Positions 31,624 through 42,490 of a stretch of 64,000 bases of DNA are shown one piece after another. The position numbers and the translations under genes were made by a program. The DNA is from Portulaca oleracea. Lineage: Eukaryota; Streptophyta; Magnoliopsida; Caryophyllales; Portulacaceae. The notes under the pieces are model-generated. The model saw only the letters and a list, made by a program, of their open reading frames with translations, was not told the DNA's origin and did not search any database. Positions within the stretch are counted from its first letter, which is position 1; every line of letters begins with the position of its first letter. The stretch is from the NCBI GenBank assembly GCA_029582165.1, contig CM055892.1, positions 1,087,347 through 1,151,346 on the forward strand, in the 5' to 3' direction.

Positions 31624-33455
31624 CAAGGTCGTGTACAACACTTGGTGTTCACGCGCGACTAATATCTCGACACATTTTTTTATTATTTATTATTTATTTA
31701 TTTATTTATTTATTCATTTTAATTTTTTTTTACTTATCTTGATAGACTGTTGACTTGATCTTAGTTGAAGGAACAATTTTTTACAAGTACCAACAGGACC
31801 CTTTGACATAGCAAGCTTGGAGTCATGCATTAATTAATGCTCTGTATTCGTGAGATGACTTGTTATGTCAACTATGATATTGTACCATAAGCTACGCCCT
31901 AGCCTTGCTTGCAGATTATGGTCACCCATTAGGGACAAAATTAATATCATCCAAGGCTATGTACATGGTATTAAAAAAAAATAACCAAGATACTTGTTAA
32001 TCTTTGATGATATTGTTTCAAGTAAATGGAAACTCCCATAGATGAGGTCAATCATCCGATTAATGTCACTTTTATTATTGGGAAAATATTCCAAAACCCT
32101 CTTCTAACATGTATACCAATTTTCATAAGATCAATTTCTTTTCCTTTCTACTACTCCTTGATTTCATAGTAAGATCTTCTCCTTGAGGAACAAACTATTA
32201 GAGAATATATATATATAGACTTGATCTGTCCATTAATATCTTCACTTTTCCGATGCTCTCTGGTTGAATTTTTATCCGGTCTACCGCATACTTCAATTGA
32301 CGATCTGTGCTGAAAAAAAAAAAAGGTACTGCAATTTATTAATTAGCCTCGATCTGTACCATAACATTATATCTGTCTGCTCTTGAATAGCTTCAGTAGG
32401 ATGTGCCATGATTATATTTTCCCAAAAAAATTGATAAGGGGTACCCTAATTTTTTATTATGAAATGTTTTTCTGGTACCCAACTTTTAAAAACTAATTTT
32501 GGGGTACCCTAACTTTTAGAAATAGAAATAATTAGGTGAATTTCCGGCCAATGATTTGAATTCACCGGTGAGTTTTAGGCGAGAAATTGATTAAATGATT
32601 TTGTGGACGAAAATGTCCTTTGTTCTTGAGGACGAAAATAATTTGAATCAATCGGAGTTTCGCCGGAAATTCACCTAGTAATTTCTAATCCTAAAAGTAA
32701 GGATACCCCAAAATTAGTTTTGAAAAGTTAAGGTACCAAAAAATTGTTTCTTCAAAAGTTAGGGTACCTCTAAGTAATTTTTTGTTTTATGATATTTTCC
32801 AATACCAACGTGCACGGGGCATTTGTGTCATATTTCTTTTGTCTTTTTCTTTCATTGGATGACACATGTTGAATGCATATCTTCATATGAGTACATCTCT
32901 ACTGTAGGTTGATGTCCCTTGTGTTAAGTGAGAGCCAAGAGACTCATGATTCACTCCCTTCTTTGCTTTTGACTTCCTTTTCCTTTTTTATTAATGATGT
33001 TCAGTGTGTTGATAAACCATTTTGATTGTAATTTTCGTTGTTGAAAATTTAATCTCCTTGTTGGTAATAAACATGTCAATTAATAATTAATTGAGTCTAT
33101 TATCACTTTCTATCTCTTTCTCCATATGACTGAATAAAGCAGGGTGACCGTTAATGATAATATACAATTACCGTAATAACTTTCTTTGCACACTCGCTTG
33201 TCCGCCCTTTTTATTTATTGACTGTCCTTTTTTTTTGTACTGACTGCGCCTTTTTTCCATTTTTTCTTTTTTTTTTGACGGTCGCAAAGTTGATTAACAT
33301 TTGATCTTGACGACGATTGGGCCTTGTCATAAGTAACTAGCGCCAAAATTTTTTTATTTGGTAATTCATCTTGCACTTTATCTTTGAAACCTTTTGAATG
33401 AGCGACTCCCATTTTTCTTTGTGGGTTTTGTGTTAATTATTTTGTAGGTGTCGAA
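31624..33455. other. Element B 3' untranslated region
   Basis: No coding similarity. It contains an ATTT-type microsatellite (about 31674-31732), a MITE (32423-32784), and AT-rich text. It separates the LTR/PPT from the minisatellite upstream of the antisense PMD gene. Confidence 0.6.
32423..32784. mobile_element. 362-bp foldback MITE nested in element B
   Basis: The two halves are inverted copies of one another over about 125 bp. Left side order: CAAAAAAATTGATAAGGGG, TACCCTAA, AACTAATTTTGGGGTA, AGGTGAATTTCCGG. The right side reverse complement repeats each of these blocks in order. Only about 110 bp of centre is unpaired. There is no coding capacity. The almost full-length pairing marks a miniature inverted-repeat element; TSD is unclear. 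Confidence 0.88.
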
Positions 33456-33883
33456 GACCGAGTACCGCCAAAGACAAGGATAACGGGCCCCGCTTTTGCG
33501 TGAGGAGTTTATCCTTGTTGGAGGTGATGAGTCGGATACTTTTTTGGAAGACCGAGTACCGTCAAAGACAAGGATAACGGGCTCCGCTTTTGCGCGAGGA
33601 GTTTATCCTTGTTGGAGGTGTTGAGTCGGATATTTTTTTTTTTTTAAGACCGAGTACCTCCAAAGACAAGGATAACGGACTCCGCTTTTGCGCGAGGAGT
33701 TTATACTTGTTGGAGGTGTTGAGTCGGATATTTTTTTTTTTTGAAGACCGAGTACCGCAAAAGACAAGGATAACGGGCTCCGCTTTTGCGTGAGGAGTTT
33801 ATCCTTGTTGGAGGTGATGAGTCGGATTTTTTTTTTTGAAGACCGAGTACCGCCAGAGACAAGGATAATGGGCTCCGCTTCGG
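33456..33883 (+). repeat. About 96-bp minisatellite, 4.4 copies
   Basis: Units begin GACCGAGTACCGCCAAAGAC at 33456, 33550, 33648, 33746 and 33841. Spacings of 94-98 bp vary mainly with a T run. Each unit contains GGATAACGGGCTCCGCTTTT, GAGGAGTTTATCC and GAGTCGGAT. It ends shortly before the antisense PMD ATG. The small open frames over it simply read the repeat. Confidence 0.93.
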
Positions 33884-34024
33884 ACCGTTCTTGGTTGACA
33901 TGTCGCACCTTCCATTTCAGCATGACATTTATATGCATGATCATTTATTTATTTAACAAGTTTTTTTTATTATTATTATGTTCAGGACTTTCACCCAATT
34001 ATATTTTATCCTGTTGTAGGAACC

Positions 34025-37000
34025 ATGGGTTACTTCAAGGAACATCGTGTGCGAGACACTGTCTATCTTTCAATCGTTGACAAGAAGGAGACTGAGGCGA
34101 AGCTTGGCACCCACATTCCTATCTGTTCCTCCTTATTTCGTCCTAGGGTGGAGAAAATTCTCATTGCTCATGTGCCTTGTCTTACATCGCTTCTAGTAGT
34201 TAAACTTCCCAATGAGGCCCCTGATGGTTCCACAGCTTATGCTCTTCGTAGAGCCAACCATGATGGACAATGTGATATCAGCACCAAATTTCCTCTTCTT
34301 GGATGCAAGATCCTTTCTGGTGAATCACAATGGGGAACCAATGTAAGAATCTTCGGCAAATTCTCTTTCATACCCAAGTATTGGGAGTGGACTGAACACA
34401 TCCTTTCCTGTTTCGAGTCTCAGTTGAAACGCTGCTCAATTTTTGACGCGGTGCACGCTTCGTTATACACTTATGAACGCGAGTCAAATGTCTTTAGCGC
34501 CTTTTGCGAAGCTTGGTGCCCTGAGACCAACACTTTACACGCCATGTTAGGGGAGATGTCTATTTCCTTATGGGGCTTGTACAAACTCGGTGGCCTCCCA
34601 ATTTACGGAGCAATTTACAATGAAGCAGTGCCCGACCCATCCGTCTTACTTGGGAAAAACAAGCATAAAGAGAGGTTGATTCCGTCCGCCTGCCAATACC
34701 TGTTTATTGCATATAGCCTATTGGAGAAAAGAGAAGATGGAGGTGTGACCTTTGAGCGTTGGATTAATTTTTGGTGCAAAAAACCCAAGCGTTATGACCC
34801 TGTGCCAAGGCGAAGAGCTCGAAGCATGACGCGTATCACCCGCCCTGCCAGGACTCATAACCCCACTAGTCACATCCAACCTGAGACTTCAAAATGGACT
34901 CCAAAGGAACTAGAAGTATTCGACACTCTCGAGATCCCATAGCACCGGAGGGGTCACCTATCTATCAGCGTTCATATCTTGTTGGTTGTGAGTCTTTGTG
35001 CTTCCCGAGGCTGATCACCAATTCATTCGTCCGGGGAAATTTGAAGTGACGTCCAAGATGGCGGCTGGAAAAACCTTTAGACTTGACGTCCCTGTGTTGG
35101 CGAGCATATATCGAGGGTTGAATGAAATTTCTAAAGCGACCAAACCTTCGCAATCCAAGTCCTATTTCCCAACCCACTACTTACAGAGTTGGATTGCCAT
35201 TTACTTCAAAACTCATTTTGGGTTTGAACAATCTCCACCTGGGCCTTCCATGATAGAGCACTCGGGGTATGGTGGAGCAAAGTACATTGAAGATGCCCGC
35301 GAGCTCCTTCATGAGGGAACGTCTGTGGATCTAGGTTGTACAATGCTCAATAAAAACAGGAATGAGACTTTTGAGGATGTCATGGGTTTAGGCCCTGAGA
35401 GGTTTGGTTATGTCATCGCTCTTCGTTTGGGTTTCTTGCCCCTCCAACGTGGTCGATCATTTTACATCGAGCCTTATAATCCCCACCATTTCGCCAGACA
35501 GTTTAGGTTGTATCAAGAAGTTCCTGGTGTGATTAAACGCGATCCCCGCACTTGCACGGTGTCATCCACTGATGCTCTGAGTTATTGGACTGCGTTGATG
35601 TCTAGAGGAACCCACCCATCAATCACTTTACCCAGTTGCTCCTTACACCTTCGTGATTTTGTCACCAGGGAATACAGCGACTGGTGGCACAAGGTGACGG
35701 TGCATGGCCTCAAGACTAACGTTGATCGCCTCAAACCCAAGAAAAAGAAGGTGAATGTCGCCGATGTAGATCCTAAAGTGGAGCGAGCTGGTGAGCCCGT
35801 GGATGCTAATCTTGATATCCAAGACAAGAGTGTACCAAATGATGATTATAGTGACCCAGACTCTGAGCAAAACTTTAAACGTCGAGGGTACAAGAAACGC
35901 AAGGTCAACACTGTGCAGCTCTAGAGGCTGTCTCCTGACAAAGACTTTTTTGACGACGTGCAAAGTTGTTCAAGCGCAGGAAATCTCGACGAAGTAATCA
36001 TGCTCATTTACACAATTCTTTATATATATATATATATATCTATCTTCCTAGTCCCATGCCTAATCCCGTTTTTTTTAACAGATTGGCACTTTTGACTTAG
36101 TTGACCATCCTACTGTCGTGGTAGACGAACAGTTGCTTGAGGCTGCTAATGTTGCCCCCAAATTGCCTGCCCTTAACGCAGATTCTCGCCCTGGCAAGGA
36201 TATTGAGACAGTGAGGAGGGCGGTGTCATCATCCACAGTTGATCCACCTGTGGACAATGGTGAGACTTTTCCTGATTCTTCTACATGTAGTAAGCATTCA
36301 GTCGAGGGGCCAAGCTCTCTTGTGTTAGCGGCGAGCAAGATAGCTCCTGATGCGGGGAAGGTCGTGACTAGTGGGGCTGACCATCGAGCTCTAGCTGCCG
36401 CACCTGCCACGTCCGTTGTTTCCCTTCGACCAGGGCCTCATTCCCAAAATGTCTTCATGGAGGGCATAAGAGCCATGGAAGCTCAATTACTAGCCAACCT
36501 AAAAAACGCAGCACTCGAAGATGTCCCTAAGGTGTATGAAGGGGCCCCGGTTGTATATCAAGCTATTAAGGTACTCCAAGGTGATCCCGGTCCTTTAAAG
36601 AAGAAGGCGGATGGTTATGTGAGCAATGTGACCGCCTTCTTAGCCTTACAGCGAGCGGTTTTCAATCGGCGTCATCCCGATGATTTTAACAGGGAAAGAT
36701 CTGATTGCATCGCGCAAGTTGAGCAGGCGCAGTCCGACCTCCATAAAGCAAAGGGAGAGATTGATGCTTTGAGGGAGGAGCTTAGTGATGCCACTAGCCG
36801 GGCCACCGACCTAGAAGAGCAATTTCGTCTTGCTTGTGAGAAGGTAAAACAAGTTTGTGAAGATCTTGAAGCCAAGTCAGCCTTTGTGACTACTATTGAA
36901 GTACAATTTGCTGAGAGGGAGCGAACCCTTGCGGAACTTGATGTTGTGCCTGTCTTATCACAAGAGGAAGTCGACGAGTTAGCAAGGCACGAGCGAACCG

Positions 37001-37053
37001 TGATAGAGGAGCGCTCTTTGCTCAAGCCCGATGACTGGATGCTTGATGACTGA
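34025..37053 (+). pseudogene. Antisense plant mobile domain (PMD) gene carried by element B
   Basis: On + (antisense to the element). An ATG at 34025 follows a splice-acceptor-like TGTTGTAG. The first frame (to 34942) has the PMD block: FIPKYWEWTEHIL, SIFDAVHASLYTYERESN, FCEAWCPETNTLHAMLGEMS, SLWGLYKLGGLPIYG, FERWINFWCK. A short gap with a stop (34942-34998) breaks the frame. The second frame (34998-35924) continues with RPGKFEVTSKMAAGK, LASIYRGLNEI, a WIAIYFKTHFG segment and a basic tail. A TA-rich intron-like stretch ends in TTTTTTAACAG (36081). The third frame (from 36082, ending 37053) is Ser/Pro-rich, then a coiled coil (about 36640-36960). In intact relatives this is one nuclear protein. 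It is closer to working than the copy in element A. Confidence 0.82.
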
Positions 37054-37546
37054 GTGGGCTATGTCTGATTGGGCAACATTGTCGATTGTTTAGTTCTTCT
37101 GCACTTTGTATAAACAGCTTTTGCATGTTATTCATTCAATAATAAGATTGCCTTTACTTTTCTTTTGGCTTGTCATCTCTTTATCGATTTAATTGTGCTT
37201 AATCATCATGTTCATCAAGTTGCACGAAAACTATAACAATCAAATCAAGTCATCATGTATCTCAACAAACAAACAATTGTTCATTTAGTTATTTAGTCGT
37301 TCACAGTTTATACTCTTGCGGGCCAGGAGTATTACATTTTTTTGTTTTGTTTTGTCGTATACAGTTTATACTCTTGCGGGCCAGGAATATTACAATGATG
37401 AAAAGAAACTGAACTAAAAAGAAGATTTTTTTTTTAGTGAACAGTTTATGCTCTTATTCGGGAGCTACAACAATGAAAAGAAATAGAAATTTTTTTTTTG
37501 GTGAGTAGTTTAGGCTCTTGCTCAGGAGCTAGCAAACATCACTTCT
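37054..37546. other. Junction of PMD gene end and pol end in element B, with short repeats
   Basis: The two convergent genes (PMD on +, pol on -) both end here. AGTTTATACTCTTGCGGGCC-type units recur four times, starting near 37304, 37362, 37443 and 37507, each followed by an A/T run. No coding similarity. Confidence 0.6.
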
Positions 37547-38620
37547 TCATGGGTAATAGGGCTTCAAGAACTTTGCATTGATTGGCCCTACCAAAACTCC
37601 TTCATCGTCCACTATCTTGTACGCGCCGTTTGTGTAAACTTCACGAACAACATATGGACCATCCCAGTTGGATATGAACTTACTCTTACTTTTGTGTGTC
37701 ATGATGATTGGTCTTCGCACCGCCATCACCAAGTCTCCCACTTGAAATGATCGTGGCTTAACCTTTCGTTAAATGCGCGAGACGGGCGTGCTTGATAGCA
37801 TACTAACTTTTGTTGCGCCAACAATCTCTTTTCATCCAAAGCCTCTAGCTCGTCGAGTCGGAGTCTATGGTTTTCGTCCTCAGTTAACCCTTCTTGTATA
37901 GCGAGGCGCAAAGATGGTATCTCAACTTCTAAGGGTAGGACGGCTTCTACTCCATACACCAAGGCATAGGGCGTCGATTGAGTTGGTGTTTTGTATGTGG
38001 TGCGATAAGCCCACAAAGCTTCTCTGAGTTTTTCATGCCAATCTCCTCTTGGACTTTGTCACCACCTTTTTCAACAACTTACACAATGTCTTGTTGAACG
38101 CTTCCACCAAACCATTTGCAGGCACATTGTACATCGAGGATTTGTGTTGAGTGAATTTAAACTTTCCACATAGATCGGTCATCAGCTTGTTATAGAACGG
38201 CTTTCCATTATCAGTGATGATATATCGGGGCACGCCATATCGATAGATGATATGTGTCCGAATGAAGTCAACCAAGTTCTCTTTTTTCACCTCCTTTAGT
38301 GCAACTGCTTCTGCCCACTTAGAGAAATAGTCAGTAGCAGCTAGGATGTACAAGTGTCCTGCGGAAGAATTTGGAGTCAAGGGTCCTACGACGTCAAGTC
38401 CCCATGCTTCAAAGGGCCAAGATGTGACTGTAGGATGCAACAGTTCTGGCGGTTGGTGCATTAAGTTGGCATGAAACGGACATGCCTCACACCTCTTTAC
38501 GTGATCAATGCAGTCTTGCACCATGGTTGGCCAATAGTAGCCCATCCTTTTGACTCAGTCATGTAGCTTGGGTCCTGACTGGTGCGCAGTGCGCTTCCTT
38601 CATGACTTGGTTCGCTTCTT
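37547..38620 (-). pseudogene. Element B integrase
   Basis: Two minus-strand frames. The first (38545-38033) has the zinc-finger half (HVKRCEACPFHAN) and the full DDE set: D in WGLDVVGPL, D in IITDNGKPF and E in NGLVEAFNKTL. The second (38016-37547, via a small shift at 37726-37741) holds LWAYRTTYKTPTQSTPYALV, PLEVEIPSLR and the C-terminal WDGPYVVREVYTNGAYKI. The frame breaks near 38020-38033 and just upstream of 38545. Integrase joins element DNA to the host chromosome; this copy has all catalytic residues but not one frame. Confidence 0.9.
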
Positions 38621-39835
38621 CCTCGTCTAGACATCGTAGCCAAAGGCCAAGAAATGAGCGTCAATATAGTGTCCCTTTGTAATAAAGGAAACGTGATGCT
38701 CTTCTTTGGATCCCAGTCCTATGCCTTGCATCATTCGGTAGCTTCCCATGCTCTAAGTAGTCAATCAATGGTTGGCGCCAATCTTCTTTCTCTACTTCAA
38801 ACACAGAAACTACATTTATCTCTTCCATGAGCTCCCCTTCTGGTGTTGTGACCACCCATTTGCCACATACTGGAATTGTGACATCTTCTTCTGCCCCCAG
38901 TGCCAAAGTGGCTGCAAGACCTGCGAGTGCGTCAGCCATCTTGTTGGCACTCCTAGGGATGTGTTGCAACTCCACTGAGTTTAACTTATTTAGGATTTGT
39001 AAAGCATACTTGTGGTACGGAATCAAATCCTCCTTCTTGACCTCATACTCATTGAGAAGTTGGATGATAACCAACTTAGAGTCAGCATACACATCAAGAT
39101 TCTTGACTCCCACTTCTATGGCCATTTGGAGTCCTAGTATGAGCGCCTGGTAATCAGCCATATTGTTGGAGCATAATTGAGTAAGAACAAATGAGTACGG
39201 AAGAATATGTCTCTCGGGAGAGACAAGAACCACTCCTGCTCCAGCACCGTCATGTTGTGCGGCACCGTCAAAATACATTTCCCATGGCGGCATCATGTCT
39301 ACAAAGAACACTTCCTCCCCAGGTAGTTCGTCATCCAACTCCCAATCGTCAGGAATCGGGTGATCGGCTAGAAAGTCTACCAGCGCTTGTCCCTTGATGG
39401 CCTTTTGTGGTACATACACAATGTCATATTGTTCTAAAATGACGGCCCACTTTGCTATTCATCCACTAAGTACTGGCCTTGACATGATGTACTTGATTGG
39501 GTCAGCCTTGGATATCACTCGAACCATATGTGCTTGCATATAGTGCCTTAACTTTTGCATAGCAAACATGAGGGCCATGCACATCTTTTCAATTGGGGAG
39601 TAGTTCAACTCAGCCCCAACCAAGGTCCGACTTAAGTAGTAGAGAACCCTTTCCTTGCCATCTTCATTCTCTTGAGCACACTATGCACCTAACGACCTTT
39701 CTTACGCAGCAATATACAAGATTAGAGGTTTTCCTGGAATCGGTGCTCCTAAGACGGGCGGACTTGACAGATATTTCTTGATACTCTCGAAGGCCTTTTG
39801 ACAAGATTCATCCCATTCAAATGGTCCGCCCTTCT
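38621..39835 (-). pseudogene. Element B RNase H and second RNase H
   Basis: The second RNase H is open in a 252-codon frame (39419-38661): WEMYFDGAAQHDGAGAGVV, NNMADYQALILGL, VYADSKLVIIQ and the late KMADALAGLAA. It is preceded by KAIKGQALVDFLADHP. The first RNase H (39835-39420) is only recognisable in broken pieces. The dual domain again places the element in the Tat lineage. Confidence 0.85.
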
Positions 39836-40830
39836 TCATCTAGTGACTGAATGGATGACAACGACCCGCCAGGTTGGATATGAACCGCCTGATATATGCC
39901 AATCTACCTTGTAGACCACGCGACTCCTTAAGATTCTTGGGTTCGGGCATTTCTTGGATGGCTTTGACTTTAGCCTGATCAATCTCGATGCCCTTGTGTC
40001 GCACGACAAAGCCCAAAAATTTTCCAGAAGTAACACCGAACGCGCACTTCAATGGGTTCATTTTCAGCTGGCACTTTCGAAGCCTCTAGAAAATTCCACG
40101 AAGATTATTCAAATGGTCATTTCTTCTTCTTGATTTAACCACTAAATCATCAACATAGCACTCGACCGTCTTATGCAACATGTCATCAAAGATACGTTGC
40201 ATCGCCCTTTGATACGTTGCTCCCGCATTCTTCAATCCAAAGGGCATTACTTTGTAACAAAAAATGCCTTTTGGTGTGCAAAAAGCAGTGGCTTCTTGGT
40301 CTTCGGGCGCCATGTGAATTTGGTTGTACCTTGCCATACAATCCATAAAGGATAAGGCCTCATGTGCGGTGGTAGAATCGATCATGAGCTCAGTGACGGG
40401 CAATGGGAAGTCATCTTTCGGGCATGCCTCATTTAGGTCCCGAAAATCCACACAAACACGGAGTTGGCCATTCTTCTTTCTCACCGGGACGATGTTGGCG
40501 ATCCATGTAGTATAAACCCAGCCTCGATGAGCTTGTTCACTTCCTTTTCAATTTCAGGCACTAACTCTAGACGAAAGCGTCGTTGAGGTTGCTTCTTAGG
40601 GGATATTCCCTCTTGATGGATAAGCAATGAACAGCCACTTTTGGGTCCAACCTTGGCATTTCTTGATAACTCCATGCGAATACATCCTTGTACTCAGATA
40701 AAAGTTCAAAGTACGCCTCTTCCTCTTTGGGTGAGAGTAAAGAGCTGACATATATGGGTCTTGGGTTCTCCATGGTTCCAAGATTCAACTCTTTTAGCTC
40801 GTCCACTGTAGCTTGCCCCCCATCTTCCAA
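39836..40830 (-). pseudogene. Element B reverse transcriptase
   Basis: Pre-RT linker (LKELNLGTMENPRPIYVSSL, YKDVFAWSYQEMPRLDPK) at 40830-40600, then a frameshift. Next is the RT core: VCVDFRDLNEACPKDDFPLP, EALSFMDCMARYNQIHM, MPFGLKNAGATYQRAM and the catalytic CYVDDLVVKS, all in one 132-codon frame (40484-40086). Another stop follows, then FGVTSGKFLGFVV and AYIRRFISNLAGR (40061-39840). Catalytic residues are intact but there are at least three breaks. Confidence 0.9.
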
Positions 40831-42490
40831 ATTTTGCGGAGTTTCTGCAAGCTCTATCTCTGCGTTTGAGTCGTCACGCTCATGGACCGTGACATGGTTT
40901 GAGGAAACCTACTCTTCTTGCTCATCATTCTTGTTTGCACCCCTTTGGGTGACGTGACCTGTGAGTACCACTGTGCGTCTCTTCACTCTCAGCGAACAAT
41001 CGGTCTTTACATCCAAAGTAGATATGTGTTTCATGCGAGAAGGGATAGTACTTTGGATCTCATTTATCTCACCTAGGCGACTGAAAACGGGGCCTTTTTC
41101 TTTTGTTGAGGCAAAGACGATGTTGCCTCATTTACCTTGATCCTAGAGAAAACCGAAGGTTTAGACTTCACACTTGCCTCCAACCTTTGTGAGGCAAAGG
41201 GCTTCGGAGTCTCTCGTACTCCGATCCTAGCGAACACAGAAGGACGCTCCCTATGGGCGGATGGTTGGAGTCTATCAAAAACATACCGTCTCGGGCTACT
41301 CTCAGGCTCATCCTCGTCATTTTGGGTGCTCTCTTCTGCTGCAATGTATTGTGCATCTGCTTGTTTGCTTTTACGCCTTCCTGAGATTCGGATAGGCTTT
41401 GGTGGTGTATAACCAAGTCCCACCTTGGACACGCCATTTCACCGCATTGCTCATGTATCTTCTTTTGTGTCTCATTGACACCATAGGGCTTGGCTTCAAC
41501 CACTTTTCCTATAGCGTCTGGCTTGCCGAAGTGATAACCTGACCTTTTCATTAATCAGTAAGCATTTGGGTTAAACCCCTCATTTGTGCGCACCTTAGGT
41601 AAGTCACCTTCTTCTTGGAATGATCTCTCAGAAGAAGGAACAAAGCCCACCATAAGCGCCTTGGCGACTCTGTGTTTTCCTGCTTTGTGGATGGGAAGAA
41701 CACCTTTCTCTTCGAGGATGCGTCGACCACCCCCCTCGGGCCTAATCTCATCCTTGATCACGTCCTTGGGGTTTGTGCATTCACTAAAAGGTGAGTCCCC
41801 CTCTTTTCGTCGAGATTTGGGGACGTACCTAAGGACTGGCACAATCGGCTTAGATGCTCCCATTGTTTTTGCAACGACAGGTGGAGCACTCTCTGGCTCA
41901 ACAATCCCTTTACCATGTGGCTTCTTCTCAGTGCCTATGTTAACATTTTCTCTAGACGACGCAAAAGTATCTTTTATCTTACCCTTGCCGTTCGAGGACA
42001 TGGCGTTCGGCATTGTCTCCTTGGGTGTCATGCCTTCTTCAAAGAACTTCGCATCTGCGTAGTGTGATTCGGCTTGAGTAAACGGCTTAGTGTCATCGTT
42101 TATCTTCTTCTCCCCATCACGGTAGTACTTAAGACATTGGTGCAACGTTGATGCTACTATTCCATTTTCGTGCAAGCAAGGTCGCCCAAGCAGCAACTTG
42201 TAGGAGGTTTTAGAGTCTATGACATGGAAAAGTGCTAACATCGATAGGTCTCTGATCGTTAGCTCCAAACGAATCATCCCCATCGCGCACTGACCCTCTA
42301 AGTTGAAACCTTGGTTCATCATGCGACTCTTGGACAACTCTTCGACAGTAATGCCCAAGTCATTCATGGTATACTTAGGCATAATGTTGACTGCTGAACC
42401 TCCATTTACCAACATGCGCTTGTCTTTTTGCTCCCTAATGTATCCACTAACGAACAACGGACGATTCTGTGGGTTGGACCCGAGAAACAA
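40831..42490 (-). pseudogene. Element B protease and linker
   Basis: A 311-codon frame (42490-41555) opens with PLFVSGYIREQKDKRML, then the aspartic protease site reads VNGGSAVNIMP where relatives have V-D-x-G-SAVN: the catalytic Asp is Asn here. LLLGRPCLHENG, the second conserved protease block, is intact. The downstream linker to RT (41551-40831) is poorly conserved, basic and Ser-rich, in several short frames. The Asp to Asn change alone should abolish cleavage. Confidence 0.8.

Noticed and set aside
33590..33944. Overlapping frames with repeated EDRV/GSAF phrases
   Set aside because: They only translate the 96-bp minisatellite, in both strands.
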